DNA of 64,000 bases from Ruminococcus sp. (GTDB lineage: Bacteria > Bacillota_A > Clostridia > Oscillospirales > Ruminococcaceae), in NCBI RefSeq assembly GCF_016283395.1, contig NZ_JAEEMU010000033.1, forward strand, positions 214,499-278,498, read 5' to 3'. Below, piece after piece: positions 16,769 through 25,909 of this stretch. The number at the start of each line of letters is the position of its first letter. The stretch's first letter is position 1. The translations under genes were made by a program, and so were the position numbers. Under the pieces are notes generated by a model that did not search any database, was not told the origin of the DNA, and saw nothing but the letters and a program-made list of their open reading frames with translations.

Positions 16769-19700
16769 TTACTTAATATCAGCGTGATGAGCCTGAAGTG
16801 ACTTAACGCCGAGGTGAGTATTGTGCTTGATAGCCTTGATACCCTCTGCACTTGCCTTTGCAGCAGCCATAGTTGTCATGTATGGTATTCTGTGCTTGAT
16901 AGCAGCCTTTCTGATATAGCTGTCATCGTGTACACTTGTCTTGCCGGCAGGTGTATTTATTATCATCTGAATCTCGCCGTTTGCGATCTGGTCTGCAATG
17001 TTCGGACGTCCCTCGTAAAGCTTGAATATCTTATCGCATGGGATACCTGCTTCCTTTATCATCTCGTAGCTTCTGCCTGTTGCAATGATGTGGAAACCGA
17101 GCTCGTTGAATGACTTAGCGATGTCTACAAGCTCAGGCTTGTCTCTCTCACATACGCTGAGGAGAACTGTTCCCTCAAGCGGGAGCTTGTTCTTTGTAGC
17201 TTCCTGTGCCTTGTAGTATGCTTCACCGAATGATGGTGAGATACCGAGAACTTCACCTGTTGAACGCATCTCAGGTCCGAGGAGAGGATCTACCTCAGGG
17301 AACATATTGAACGGGAATACAGCTTCCTTAACGCCGTAGTGACCGATCTGCTTGTCCTTGAGCTCAGGTACAGGAGAAGGTCTGCCTGTAAGTGAAGATG
17401 TGATTATATCTGTAGCGATCTTTACCATGTTGATATCGCATACCTTTGATACAAGCGGAACTGTTCTTGATGCACGCGGATTAGCTTCGAGCACGTATAC
17501 TGTATCGCCCTCGATAGCGTACTGCATATTCATAAGTCCGCATACGTTCATCTCTACAGCTATCTTCTTTGTGTACTCCTTTATAGTTGCTACCTGCTTC
17601 TCTGTCAGGTTCTTTGAAGGAAGTATACAAGCGGAGTCGCCAGAATGTACGCCTGCAAGCTCGATATGCTCCATAACAGCAGGAACAAAGCAATGTGTAC
17701 CGTCTGAGATAGCGTCAGCCTCGCACTCTGTAGCGTGGTTGAGGAAACGGTCGATGAGGATAGGTCTGTCAGGAGTTACGCCTACAGCAGCGTTCATGTA
17801 TACTCTCATCATCTCGTCATCGTGTACTATCTCCATTCCGCGTCCGCCGAGAACGTAGGAAGGACGAACCATTACAGGATAACCGATCTTGTTTGCAATA
17901 GCGATAGCTTCGTCAGCATTTACAGCCATTCCAGCCTCAGGCATAGGTATGCCGAGCTTGTCCATCATTGCGCGGAAGTGATCTCTGTCCTCTGCAAGGT
18001 CGATAGTCTCGGGAGTTGTACCGAGGATATTTACACCGTACTTCTTGAGGTCGTTTGCAAGGTTAAGAGGAGTCTGTCCACCAAACTGAGCGATAACGCC
18101 TACAGGCTTTTCCTTTTCGTGGATAGCGAGAACATCTTCAAGTGTAAGAGGCTCGAAATAGAGCTTATCTGATGTATCATAGTCAGTAGAAACTGTCTCA
18201 GGGTTGCAGTTTACGATAATTGACTCAAAGCCAAGCTTTTTAAGTGCAAGTGCAGCGTGAACGCAGCAGTAGTCGAACTCGATACCCTGACCTATTCTGT
18301 TAGGACCGCCGCCGAGGATCATTATCTTTGGCTTATCTGTATTTACAGGGCTCTTGTCAGCATCAAGGTGATATGTTGAATAGTAATATGCAGCATTCTG
18401 AGTACCGCTTACGTGAACACCTTCCCATGCTTCCTTAACGCCGATAGCTGTACGTGCGTTTCTTATCTCTTCCTCTGTTACTTCAAGGATAGAGCTGAGG
18501 TAACGGTCTGAGAAACCGTCCAGCTTAGCCTGCTTGAGTACGTCATTTGCAGGAACAGCACCCTTGTTCTTGAGGAGTGCCTCTTCTTCGTCAACAAGCT
18601 CCTTCATCTGCTCGATGAAGTACTTCTTTATCTTTGTAAGGTCATGGAGCTCATTAACAGTTGCACCCTTGCGGAGTGCCTCATACATGACGAACTGTCT
18701 CTCGCTTGTTGGGAAACGAAGCTGTGAAAGGAGCTCTTCCTTTGTCATATTGTTGAAGTTCTTAGCAAATCCGAGACCATAGCGTCCTGTTTCAAGTGAA
18801 CGGATAGCCTTCTGGAATGCTTCCTTATAGGTCTTGCCGATGCTCATTACCTCACCGACAGCCTTCATCTGTGTACCAAGCTTGTCCTCTGCGCCCTTGA
18901 ATTTCTCAAATGCCCAGCGAGCGTACTTGATAACTATATAATCACCATCGGGAACGTACTTGTCAAGAGTGCCGTACTTTCCGCACGGGATATCTTTAAG
19001 TGTGAGTCCGCAGGCAAGCATAGCGGATACGAGAGCTATCGGGAAGCCTGTAGCCTTTGAAGCAAGTGCGGAAGAACGTGAAGTTCTTGGGTTGATCTCG
19101 ATAACAACGATACGTCCTGTCTCAGGATCACGGGCGAACTGACAGTTACAGCCGCCGATAACTTCGATAGACTCGATTATCTTGTATGACATCTCCTGTA
19201 ACTGAGCCTGTACGTCCTCAGGAATAGTGAGCATTGGTGCAGAACAGAAGGAATCACCTGTATGTACGCCGATAGGATCAATATTCTCGATGAAACATAC
19301 TGTGATCTTGTTGTTCTCAGCATCACGTACTACTTCAAGCTCAAGCTCTTCCCAGCCGAAGATACATTCTTCAACAAGTACCTGTCCAACGAGAGAAGCC
19401 TGAAGTCCTCTTGCACATACGACTTTGAGTTCGTCAACATTATATACCATGCCGCCGCCTGCGCCGCCCATAGTGTATGCAGGACGCAGAACAACAGGAT
19501 ATTTCAGCTTTTCAGCTATCTTTACAGCCTCGTCTACGGAATAAGCAACTTCACTTCTCGGCATACCGATACCGAGTGCGCTCATAGCATTCTTGAATTC
19601 GATACGGTCCTCACCGCGCTCGATAGCGTCTACCTGTACACCGATTACCTGTACATTGTACTTTTTGAGTACGCCTGCCTGATCAAGCTCGGAACAGAGG

Positions 19701-19990
19701 TTAAGTCCCGACTGTCCGCCAAGGTTAGGAAGGAGAGCATCAGGACGTTCTTTTTCGATGATCTGTGTAAGTCTTTCGAGATTAAGAGGCTCAATGTAAG
19801 TGATATCCGCAACATCGGGGTCTGTCATGATAGTTGCAGGGTTTGAGTTAACAAGAACGATCTCATAGCCCAGCTGACGCAGAGCCTTACAAGCCTGTGT
19901 TCCCGAATAATCAAACTCGCAAGCCTGTCCTATGATGATAGGACCTGAACCGATGATCATGATCTTGTTAATATCCTGTCTTTTTGGCAT
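16769..19990 (-). CDS. carB: Carbamoyl phosphate synthase large chain
   Basis: Protein of 1073 residues, the usual CarB length. It makes carbamoyl phosphate from bicarbonate, ammonia and two ATP for pyrimidines and arginine. The N-terminal half has IMIIGSGPIIIGQACEFDYSG, an ATP-grasp domain and an oligomerisation region; the second half repeats this plan from IMILGGGPNRIGQGIEFDYC (about residue 560). The C-terminal MGS-like allosteric domain starts near GTVLLSVCERDKPELVDIA. Start chosen at MPKRQDINKIMI after GGAGAATAAT; an upstream in-frame ATG at 20089 would add 33 unrelated residues and overrun the promoter. The small glutaminase subunit carA is not next to it. Confidence 0.97.
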   Translation of the reverse strand: MPKRQDINKIMIIGSGPIIIGQACEFDYSGTQACKALRQLGYEIVLVNSNPATIMTDPDVADITYIEPLNLERLTQIIEKERPDALLPNLGGQSGLNLCSELDQAGVLKKYNVQVIGVQVDAIERGEDRIEFKNAMSALGIGMPRSEVAYSVDEAVKIAEKLKYPVVLRPAYTMGGAGGGMVYNVDELKVVCARGLQASLVGQVLVEECIFGWEELELEVVRDAENNKITVCFIENIDPIGVHTGDSFCSAPMLTIPEDVQAQLQEMSYKIIESIEVIGGCNCQFARDPETGRIVVIEINPRTSRSSALASKATGFPIALVSAMLACGLTLKDIPCGKYGTLDKYVPDGDYIVIKYARWAFEKFKGAEDKLGTQMKAVGEVMSIGKTYKEAFQKAIRSLETGRYGLGFAKNFNNMTKEELLSQLRFPTSERQFVMYEALRKGATVNELHDLTKIKKYFIEQMKELVDEEEALLKNKGAVPANDVLKQAKLDGFSDRYLSSILEVTEEEIRNARTAIGVKEAWEGVHVSGTQNAAYYYSTYHLDADKSPVNTDKPKIMILGGGPNRIGQGIEFDYCCVHAALALKKLGFESIIVNCNPETVSTDYDTSDKLYFEPLTLEDVLAIHEKEKPVGVIAQFGGQTPLNLANDLKKYGVNILGTTPETIDLAEDRDHFRAMMDKLGIPMPEAGMAVNADEAIAIANKIGYPVMVRPSYVLGGRGMEIVHDDEMMRVYMNAAVGVTPDRPILIDRFLNHATECEADAISDGTHCFVPAVMEHIELAGVHSGDSACILPSKNLTEKQVATIKEYTKKIAVEMNVCGLMNMQYAIEGDTVYVLEANPRASRTVPLVSKVCDINMVKIATDIITSSLTGRPSPVPELKDKQIGHYGVKEAVFPFNMFPEVDPLLGPEMRSTGEVLGISPSFGEAYYKAQEATKNKLPLEGTVLLSVCERDKPELVDIAKSFNELGFHIIATGRSYEMIKEAGIPCDKIFKLYEGRPNIADQIANGEIQMIINTPAGKTSVHDDSYIRKAAIKHRIPYMTTMAAAKASAEGIKAIKHNTHLGVKSLQAHHADIK

Positions 19991-20067
19991 ATTATTCTCC
20001 TGACTCGTACAAAAACGTACGTTTATATATTTGCCATGTAACGTCATGGCGCAACTTCTTACCTTAT

Positions 20068-20096
20068 ATAATAACACAAATCTCCACAAAATGCAA
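20068..20096 (-). promoter_or_regulatory. Candidate promoter of carB
   Basis: Reverse strand TTGCAT (20091-20096), 17 bases, TATTAT (20068-20073). The leader to the ATG carries two small inverted repeats, CCATG/CATGG and CGTAC/GTACG. No recognisable riboswitch. Confidence 0.6.
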
Positions 20097-20189
20097 TATA
20101 AAAATTAGCTTTTACGATCAGTACAATTTTGGGAAATATGTGAAAAAGGCCGCCGTAAATGCATTGCTTGTATAGAAGTTTATAGTTAT

Positions 20190-20395
20190 TTATCGGGGAA
20201 AACCTTTCTGAGGAAAGGTTCTTCCCCGAACCCCTTTCCAAAGACTTTTATCTGATTTTTTTCGGATAGGGCGCGCGAAAAATAAAAAAGACCTGCCGAT
20301 TTGCAGATTGCGCCCTATCCGAAAAAAATAAAAACAGAAGTTTTAGGAGGGGAGTTTGAGGGGAGACCCTTTTTCAAAAGGGTCCTCCTCAATAG
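20190..20395. repeat. Palindromic intergenic element with a 19-bp perfect inverted repeat
   Basis: Centre: TTTTTTTCGGATAGGGCGC (20256-20274) and its exact complement (20310-20328) flank 35 bases. On the left is a hairpin GGGGAAAACCTTTC...GAAAGGTTCTTCCCC (about 20195-20227) followed by CGAACCCCTTTCCAAAGACTTTTA. On the right, read on the other strand, is a similar hairpin GAGGAGGACCCTTTT...AAAAGGGTCTCC followed by CTCAAACTCCCCTCCTAAAACTTC. The two flanks therefore form an imperfect inverted repeat around the perfect core. It looks like a MITE or REP-type element. No gene in 19991-20445. Confidence 0.6.
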
Positions 20396-20445
20396 ACAAC
20401 CGTAGATTTCTTTACAGGCATTGCACTTATGACAGTCTTTTAGCA

Positions 20446-22089
20446 TCACAGCTCCGAAAGAGCGTCGTTTATTATCTCTTCGGGGAAACCGATAACGCTC
20501 AGGAGCTTTATAGCGTTGCTTGAACGGCATATGCCCTTATGTATCCTGTAATCGAATACAACATCTTCCTCATCAAGCTTTTCGCAGAAATAATAGTTTT
20601 CGTACTGACCTTCAAAGGCTTCCGCAAGCTCGATATCATGCGTAGCCACCATGAGCATACAGTTTGACCTGTCAAAATAGCGCAGTATCGCCTTTGAGGC
20701 GGCTATCCTCTCCTTGGTGTTAGTTCCTTTGAGTATCTCGTCTATGGCAAAGAAGAGCAGTCTGCCGTCCTTTGCCGCCTCAGTCATACGTTTCAGATAC
20801 TTTATCTCGCGGATATAGTAACTCTCCCCCGAAGCAAGGTCGTCGCGGACTGCCATTGACGTAATGACTCCGCAGTGGGGTATTGAAGCATGCTCCGCTG
20901 TACAGGTAAATATGGACTGTCCGAGGATAAGATTTATAGCAGCAGCCTTTATGAATGTGGATTTTCCCGAAGCATTCGAGCCTGTAAGGAGCATATTTTT
21001 CTCCTGTGTCAGGTCATTTGCAACAGGTTCGGAGATAAGCGGATGAAAAAGTCCTCTGTATTCTATACGCTTTTCGCTGTTTATTTCGGGTACGCAGTAG
21101 CCTTCAAGGCTTCTTCTGAACGAAGCAATGGCGATAGAACAGTCGATCTCGCCTACAAATCTGAATATTTTCATGTAATCCTGAGTTTTTCCCTCAAGCT
21201 CCTTTAAGCCTATGTTGTAAAGTATAAAATCTATCATGAACGGACCTGTAAAATATGCCATAAGCATAGTCAGTCCGTCATCTGACTTTGACATTGACTT
21301 TTTCATATTCAGAAGATTCATTATGGTTGCGGATCTTTTCAGCTTTTTAAAGCTTTCGTCCGCTTCCTTTGACAGCTCGGGAACTATTTCCTTTATGCCA
21401 AAGCCTGCATTGATAGTCATTCCCATTGAAAAAAGAGTTTCAAGCTTTCTGTCAAAGCTGTTTTTGAGGAACATATGAACTACTAAATTAAAAAAGTAAT
21501 TGCATATGCCAAGCATCAACAGCAGCGGATTTTTAAGAACAATTCCAAGAATTACCAGTGTGATCAATGATATCAGCAGCAGCGGATATACGAACTTGTA
21601 CGGAAGGTACTCCGAGTCGATATCCTCAGCTACATCTACCGAATAATAGGCACTTATAGGCTTGCCCACGCCGTGAAGGATCTTCCTTACCTTGTTGCGC
21701 TTTTCCTCGTTTTTATCAAAGAACTCCACCGTCTTATTGCTCAGCAGTCCGTCCGTATCTCTGTCGCTGAGAATATGCATGGACGAATAAAGGCACTGTT
21801 CACCTGCATAGCTGTCGGTATGGTCTGCACGGAAAAACACCGTTTTCATGTCAAGGTCTTCCCATGTTACATCATCTACAAGCTCGGACTCGGGATACTT
21901 CTTTTTCTCACTTTCAAACAGGCGCGAGATAGCTTCTAACCTGTCCATAACATCGTCCTTTACGCGGCTGCTGTCACCAAAGGAATGTCTTATGTAATAG
22001 TCAACGGCTCTTTTATTCCTTATACTGAATACGATCATGCAGATAACAAAAAGTGCTGCGATAACTGATATGATGATTACTACTTCCAT
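20446..22089 (-). CDS. Membrane-anchored MutS-family ATPase
   Basis: Protein of 547 residues with an N-terminal membrane helix (VVIIISVIAALFVICMIVFSI, about 3-23), a second hydrophobic pair (YPLLLISLITLVILGIVL and LLLMLGICNYFFNLVV, about 168-205), a helical lever region and a MutS-type ATPase. The ATPase has Walker A LTGSNASGKSTF (about 370), a CTAEHASIPHCGVITSM segment, Walker B LLFFAIDEILKGTNTKERIA with Asp-Glu intact, and a signature histidine in MVATHDIEL. Mismatch-binding domains are absent, so it is probably not classic mismatch repair. It follows a DUF3795 gene by 27 bases and a VOC gene further upstream, likely as one transcript. Role unknown. Confidence 0.82.
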   Translation of the reverse strand: MEVVIIISVIAALFVICMIVFSIRNKRAVDYYIRHSFGDSSRVKDDVMDRLEAISRLFESEKKKYPESELVDDVTWEDLDMKTVFFRADHTDSYAGEQCLYSSMHILSDRDTDGLLSNKTVEFFDKNEEKRNKVRKILHGVGKPISAYYSVDVAEDIDSEYLPYKFVYPLLLISLITLVILGIVLKNPLLLMLGICNYFFNLVVHMFLKNSFDRKLETLFSMGMTINAGFGIKEIVPELSKEADESFKKLKRSATIMNLLNMKKSMSKSDDGLTMLMAYFTGPFMIDFILYNIGLKELEGKTQDYMKIFRFVGEIDCSIAIASFRRSLEGYCVPEINSEKRIEYRGLFHPLISEPVANDLTQEKNMLLTGSNASGKSTFIKAAAINLILGQSIFTCTAEHASIPHCGVITSMAVRDDLASGESYYIREIKYLKRMTEAAKDGRLLFFAIDEILKGTNTKERIAASKAILRYFDRSNCMLMVATHDIELAEAFEGQYENYYFCEKLDEEDVVFDYRIHKGICRSSNAIKLLSVIGFPEEIINDALSEL

Positions 22090-22116
22090 TATTATTCTCC
22101 CTATATCAATACAAAA

Positions 22117-22512
22117 TCAATTCCCGTTTCTTATAAAGCCCATGAGCTTTTCCATGTCGTCAAACTCATCATAATCGCCCATAATACCCTCGCGATGATA
22201 AACTATTCCTGCTTTCTCGTTGCGTTCAAGGCAGTCCAGCAATTCGTCAACACCGTATCTCCTTGCGAATTCCGCAAATGCTCTTGCCTTGATCTTCTCG
22301 GCATACAGACCTTTTCTACAGCTTGCAGGCTCACATTCATAGCAGCCTCTGAGTCCCTTTGCTATAACGCATTTTCTGTTCTCGCACCATTCAGCGTCCC
22401 TGCACCATGAGAGCTCCTTAAAGCCGTCACGCTTACAGCCCTTGCACTCAGCATTTTCAGAGCAGAGACAGCAGGCAAGTCCGCACCTTGCTATACCTAA
22501 TTCACGTTTCAT
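22117..22512 (-). CDS. DUF3795-type cysteine-rich protein
   Basis: Protein of 131 residues with twelve or more cysteines. CGLACCLCSENAECKGCKRDG at the N-terminus and WCENRKCVIAKGLRGCYECEPASC after it are the DUF3795 layout, suggesting metal (zinc or Fe-S) binding. The C-terminal third is helical (FAEFARRYGVDELLDCLERN). No enzymatic role is known for the family. The middle gene of a reverse-strand trio: VOC protein, this gene, membrane MutS-like protein, spaced by 21 and 27 bases. Confidence 0.85.
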   Translation of the reverse strand: MKRELGIARCGLACCLCSENAECKGCKRDGFKELSWCRDAEWCENRKCVIAKGLRGCYECEPASCRKGLYAEKIKARAFAEFARRYGVDELLDCLERNEKAGIVYHREGIMGDYDEFDDMEKLMGFIRNGN

Positions 22513-22533
22513 AGTTCATTCCTCCGTATAAGT

Positions 22534-22917
22534 TCAGACAGTTATTTCGATAAGATTTCCCTCAATTGCAGCGATACAGCTCTCATAGTACCCGTCACCC
22601 GTAGTGCGCGGACCGCTCTTTACTTCGTAGCCTGCCAAGCGCAGACGCTCAGTAAGTTCATCAACTTTTTCCCTGCTGCCTACGCTGAACGCAATATGGG
22701 TATACCCCATGTGCTCGGCTGAAACATCTGCATTGGCTACCTGCGGTTTGTTCATCAGTTCAAGCCTTGCGCCGTCATCAAAGGTGATAAAGTAAGATCT
22801 GAAATCAGTTGTTTTATTGAGATAGCCGCTGTTTGAGTGTCCACCGAGATATTCCGTAAAAAAAACACGGGCAGCTTCAAGATCTCTCACAAACATGGCA
22901 ATGTGTTCTATACGCAT
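22534..22917 (-). CDS. VOC-family (glyoxalase/bleomycin-resistance fold) protein
   Basis: Protein of 127 residues. Start at MRIEHIAMFV, five bases after GGAGG; an ATG four codons earlier overlaps the ribosome site. Two beta-alpha-beta-beta-beta modules are visible: IEHIAMFVRDLEAARVFFTEYLGG then LELMNKPQ, and YTHIAFSVGSREKVDELTERL then GNLIEITV. Candidate metal ligands are His (residue 5), Glu (in RLELM), His (in YTHIAF) and Glu (in IEITV), the glyoxalase I pattern. Substrate unknown; members act as lyases, dioxygenases or drug-binding proteins. Confidence 0.88.
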   Translation of the reverse strand: MRIEHIAMFVRDLEAARVFFTEYLGGHSNSGYLNKTTDFRSYFITFDDGARLELMNKPQVANADVSAEHMGYTHIAFSVGSREKVDELTERLRLAGYEVKSGPRTTGDGYYESCIAAIEGNLIEITV

Positions 22918-22938
22918 TTTTTCCTCCATTCCGGAACT

Positions 22939-23050
22939 TAGCCGTTAGCCATGAGCCGTTAGCCTAAAGTGTTCGCTTACGCTCACATTATTTAAATAAT
23001 TCGCCGAAGGCGACACATTGGCTAATAGCTAAAGGCTAACGGCTAAGGGC
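22939..23050. repeat. Small intergenic element with GGCTAACGGCTA ends
   Basis: About 107 bases bounded by TAGCCGTTAGCC (22939-22950) and its exact complement GGCTAACGGCTA (23034-23045). The core carries CGCTTACGCTCACATTATTT and TTCGCCGAAGGCGACACATT. An inverted copy with almost the same core lies at 55008-55114. It looks like a non-autonomous miniature element. Confidence 0.65.
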
Positions 23051-23188
23051 TCTATTTGATATCATTATACAGCAATGCACGGAAAATTTCAATATATATG
23101 CTTGACGAACACTATATAGTTAAATTAATTCATCAAGCCACAGAAATAGCTCTTCTTTGTGAATGATGTGTAAAAATTTGTAATACTG

Positions 23189-23217
23189 TTGACATTCGTT
23201 TGTTAGCATGATACAAT
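23189..23217 (+). promoter_or_regulatory. Promoter of the mcrB-like gene
   Basis: TTGACA (23189-23194), 17 bases, TACAAT (23212-23217), 36 bases before the ATG. Confidence 0.82.
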
Positions 23218-23253
23218 TATTTTAGGATATTATTGGAAAGGTAGTCAGATAAA

Positions 23254-25011
23254 ATGGATAAAGAGATTATTATTGACAAACTTAAACACAAAAATGAGAT
23301 CCTGCCTAATGAATTTGACGGAACATACCGCTCGGTACAGGAAGCGGTAGAATGCTATGCAAAGGTGAGAAAAACCGCTATAATCGACTACAATGACCTG
23401 GAACTGATGTATTATCTCTCACTCGGACTATGGAAAAGCGATAAAAAAGAACTGAAGCACTATATACAGAAAAGCCACCTGCTACACAACGACAAGCTGA
23501 TTTTTGAGAAAAAGCTTGAAAAGATATGGAGCAAGGGCGCAAGGATGCTATACGGTCATGTCGTTGAAAAACAGGAAATGGAATTTCTTACATCTCATGT
23601 TTCATTCAAAGACCTCCACAGTACCAAAAATTCCGAGGCAATACAGTTCTTTTTCAAGATGTGCATAAACATCTCAGGCCTAGAAAATGACGGCAAGCTG
23701 CTTGATACAGCTCAGCAAATGCTAAATTCCAAAGTAAGGGATTCGGGACTTCCTGTATATGCTGTATCAAGGATACTTCACTGTCTGAAGCCATTCACTT
23801 TCGCTATCCTCTGCGAGAGTGTAACTGATTCCAATATATATAAGGCTCTCGATATAGGTGTCTGCTGTTTTGATGACATAACGCAGTATATCACAAACTG
23901 CCGCAAGATACTGGATTTCCGCAATTCTATCTTCAAATTCCAGAACATGAGAGTCTTTGATGTCATGTCTTGGGAAATGCTCTACGCTAAGGACGAGTTC
24001 GACGAAGACAATGCACAGTCCAGAGTGCGTCACCGAAAAAAATCTAAAGCTTCTCTCAATCAGATACTGTACGGACCTCCAGGCACAGGTAAGACCTACA
24101 ATATTGTGAAATATGCGGTCGAGCTTATCGAAGGCGAAAAGATAGCCGAGGGCGAGACTTATGCAGCAATAAAGGAACGCTATGACAAATACGCTTCTTC
24201 GGGACAGATAAAGTTCACCACATTCCACCAGTCATTCAGCTATGAGGAATTTGTCGAAGGTATACGCCCTGTTGTAGTTGATAAATACGGCAACGATACA
24301 AATATCGCCCACGCTGATACTACTGTAGTTTACCGCCCTTATAACGGAGTTTTCAAGACATTGTGCGAGAAGGCTGCAAAGAGTCAGCACATGAACTTTG
24401 TAGCTATCATAGACGAGATAAACCGCGGTAATATTTCAAGGATATTCGGCGAACTAATCACCCTTATCGAAGAAACAAAACGCGGAACCGCTGTTATCCT
24501 TCCGTATTCGCAGGCTGAATTTTATGTACCTCAAAATCTGTATATCCTAGGTACTATGAATACTGCCGACCGTTCTATAGCTATGCTTGATACCGCTCTG
24601 AGAAGAAGATTTGATTTCATTGAGATGATGCCTGAACCATGGCTTCTCTCAAACTGTGAAGGAGTTGACCTTTGTGAATTGCTTACCGCTTTGAACGAGC
24701 GCATAGAATATTACTACGACCGCGAACACGCTATCGGTCATGCATACTTCATGAACAGCAAAGGCAGTATCAAGACCCTTGATGAACTGAGAGATGTCTT
24801 CGCCACAAAGATAATACCTCTTCTTCAGGAGTATTTCTTCGATGACTATGAGAGGATAAAGCTTATACTGAATGACAAAAATACTTTTATAGAGTGTATT
24901 ACTCCGAAGTATATCAAAAAGTTCGATTCAGGACAAAAGCTTTACCGTCTCGGCAACCCAGAAAACTGGGATATGGATCACTTCATAAACATCTACCGCG
25001 ATATTACCTGA
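23254..25011 (+). CDS. McrB-like AAA+ GTPase of an McrBC-type restriction system
   Basis: Protein of 585 residues. The N-terminal ~260 residues are a helical domain of unrecognised type that would recognise the DNA target. The motor follows: Walker A LYGPPGTGKTYN (about 272-283), a TTFHQSFSYEEFVEGIRP segment, Walker B FVAIIDEINRGNISRIFGELI (about 381-401), the family signature GTMNTADRSIAMLDTALRRRF, and a helical lid. McrB proteins use GTP to translocate DNA and drive the McrC nuclease against methylated or foreign DNA. The companion gene begins 15 bases downstream but lacks its nuclease domain, so activity of the pair is in doubt. Confidence 0.92.
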   Translation: MDKEIIIDKLKHKNEILPNEFDGTYRSVQEAVECYAKVRKTAIIDYNDLELMYYLSLGLWKSDKKELKHYIQKSHLLHNDKLIFEKKLEKIWSKGARMLYGHVVEKQEMEFLTSHVSFKDLHSTKNSEAIQFFFKMCINISGLENDGKLLDTAQQMLNSKVRDSGLPVYAVSRILHCLKPFTFAILCESVTDSNIYKALDIGVCCFDDITQYITNCRKILDFRNSIFKFQNMRVFDVMSWEMLYAKDEFDEDNAQSRVRHRKKSKASLNQILYGPPGTGKTYNIVKYAVELIEGEKIAEGETYAAIKERYDKYASSGQIKFTTFHQSFSYEEFVEGIRPVVVDKYGNDTNIAHADTTVVYRPYNGVFKTLCEKAAKSQHMNFVAIIDEINRGNISRIFGELITLIEETKRGTAVILPYSQAEFYVPQNLYILGTMNTADRSIAMLDTALRRRFDFIEMMPEPWLLSNCEGVDLCELLTALNERIEYYYDREHAIGHAYFMNSKGSIKTLDELRDVFATKIIPLLQEYFFDDYERIKLILNDKNTFIECITPKYIKKFDSGQKLYRLGNPENWDMDHFINIYRDIT

Positions 25012-25026
25012 CGAACGGAGATCATT

Positions 25027-25860
25027 ATGTATACAAGACTCTTTTGCGTATCAGTCAATGAAAAGATCGCGGACTTTTCTTCCGAAAACGGCGATCTTTC
25101 CGAAATGCTCGGTGAATTCGCCGAGAACTGTGCAGCTGACGGCAGAAAAGCCGTTGCTGTCAGTCACAGAAATGGCAAAAAATACTTCAAGGCAGGCTCT
25201 TACTGTGGATTTGCAAGTCTTATCGACGGTACTCTTGTGGAGATACTCCCTCATACAAAAGGCAGTATCGCTGATGCAAGAAAAGAGCTGTGTGCCGAGT
25301 TTTGCAGACGGTGCGGCTTTGCGTTCGATCCCTCAGGACTTGATCCCGAGATGAACTTCATGGAGTACTTCATATCAGTTTTTGCAGGAGAAACAATGAA
25401 GATCATCAAAAGCGGCGTGCTTTCAACATATGCAAGCCGCGAAGAGAACATGACAACGGTACACGGAACTATCCTCTTCCCTGAGAATATACGCCGAAAT
25501 CTTATACACCGCGAACGTATTTACGTAAGACATGACGTTTTTACTCCCGACCGTGCGGAAAACCGCCTCATAAAAGCCGCTGCTGCAAAGCTCATAAAGG
25601 TGACAGGCAATGCACACAGCTCACACCTGCTGAAAGAAGCTCTGTCCTTTCTTGATGAGGTATCAAAGCCTTATAACATTGCCGCGGAGTTCAGCAAGTG
25701 CATAAATACCCGCAACACAAAGAAGTACAGCACCACCCTCAATATATGCAGAATGCTTCTGGATAAAAGAGAGGGAACTGCTTTTTCGGGTAAGTACATT
25801 TCCTGCGCTCAGTTCTACGATATGCCTGTTCAGCCGTCAGGCAGACATAAGGCATCATAA
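25027..25860 (+). CDS. McrC-like protein, C-terminal nuclease domain missing
   Basis: Protein of 277 residues. The N-terminal beta-rich part (YFKAGSYCGFASLIDGTLVEILPHTKG) and the helical middle (MEYFISVFAGETMKIIKSGV, then YASREENMTTVHGTILFPENIRRNLIHRERIYVRHDVFTPDRAENRLIK in pieces) match McrC family proteins, which stimulate McrB GTP hydrolysis. Typical McrC proteins are about 350-440 residues and end in a PD-(D/E)xK nuclease. Here the chain stops at FYDMPVQPSGRHKAS, about where that domain should begin. The 3' flank holds only a terminator and a reverse-strand gene, so the domain has been lost rather than frameshifted out of view. Confidence 0.83.
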   Translation: MYTRLFCVSVNEKIADFSSENGDLSEMLGEFAENCAADGRKAVAVSHRNGKKYFKAGSYCGFASLIDGTLVEILPHTKGSIADARKELCAEFCRRCGFAFDPSGLDPEMNFMEYFISVFAGETMKIIKSGVLSTYASREENMTTVHGTILFPENIRRNLIHRERIYVRHDVFTPDRAENRLIKAAAAKLIKVTGNAHSSHLLKEALSFLDEVSKPYNIAAEFSKCINTRNTKKYSTTLNICRMLLDKREGTAFSGKYISCAQFYDMPVQPSGRHKAS

Positions 25861-25875
25861 GTTAAGATGTAAAAG

Positions 25876-25903
25876 AAAAGGTCGGGCAAATGCCCGACCT
25901 TAA
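25876..25903. terminator. Bidirectional terminator GGTCGGGCA-type (copy 1)
   Basis: GGTCGGGCA, loop AA, TGCCCGACC between A-rich and T-rich flanks; serves the mcrC side and the reverse gene ending at 25910. The same stem recurs at 27002, 28800 and 31401. Confidence 0.85.
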
Positions 25904-25909
25904 ATAATG

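Noticed and set aside
17352..19846. Forward frames inside carB (for example 17352-17858 and 19262-19846)
   Set aside because: They lie opposite a full-length conserved CarB and look like shadows of its codon bias.
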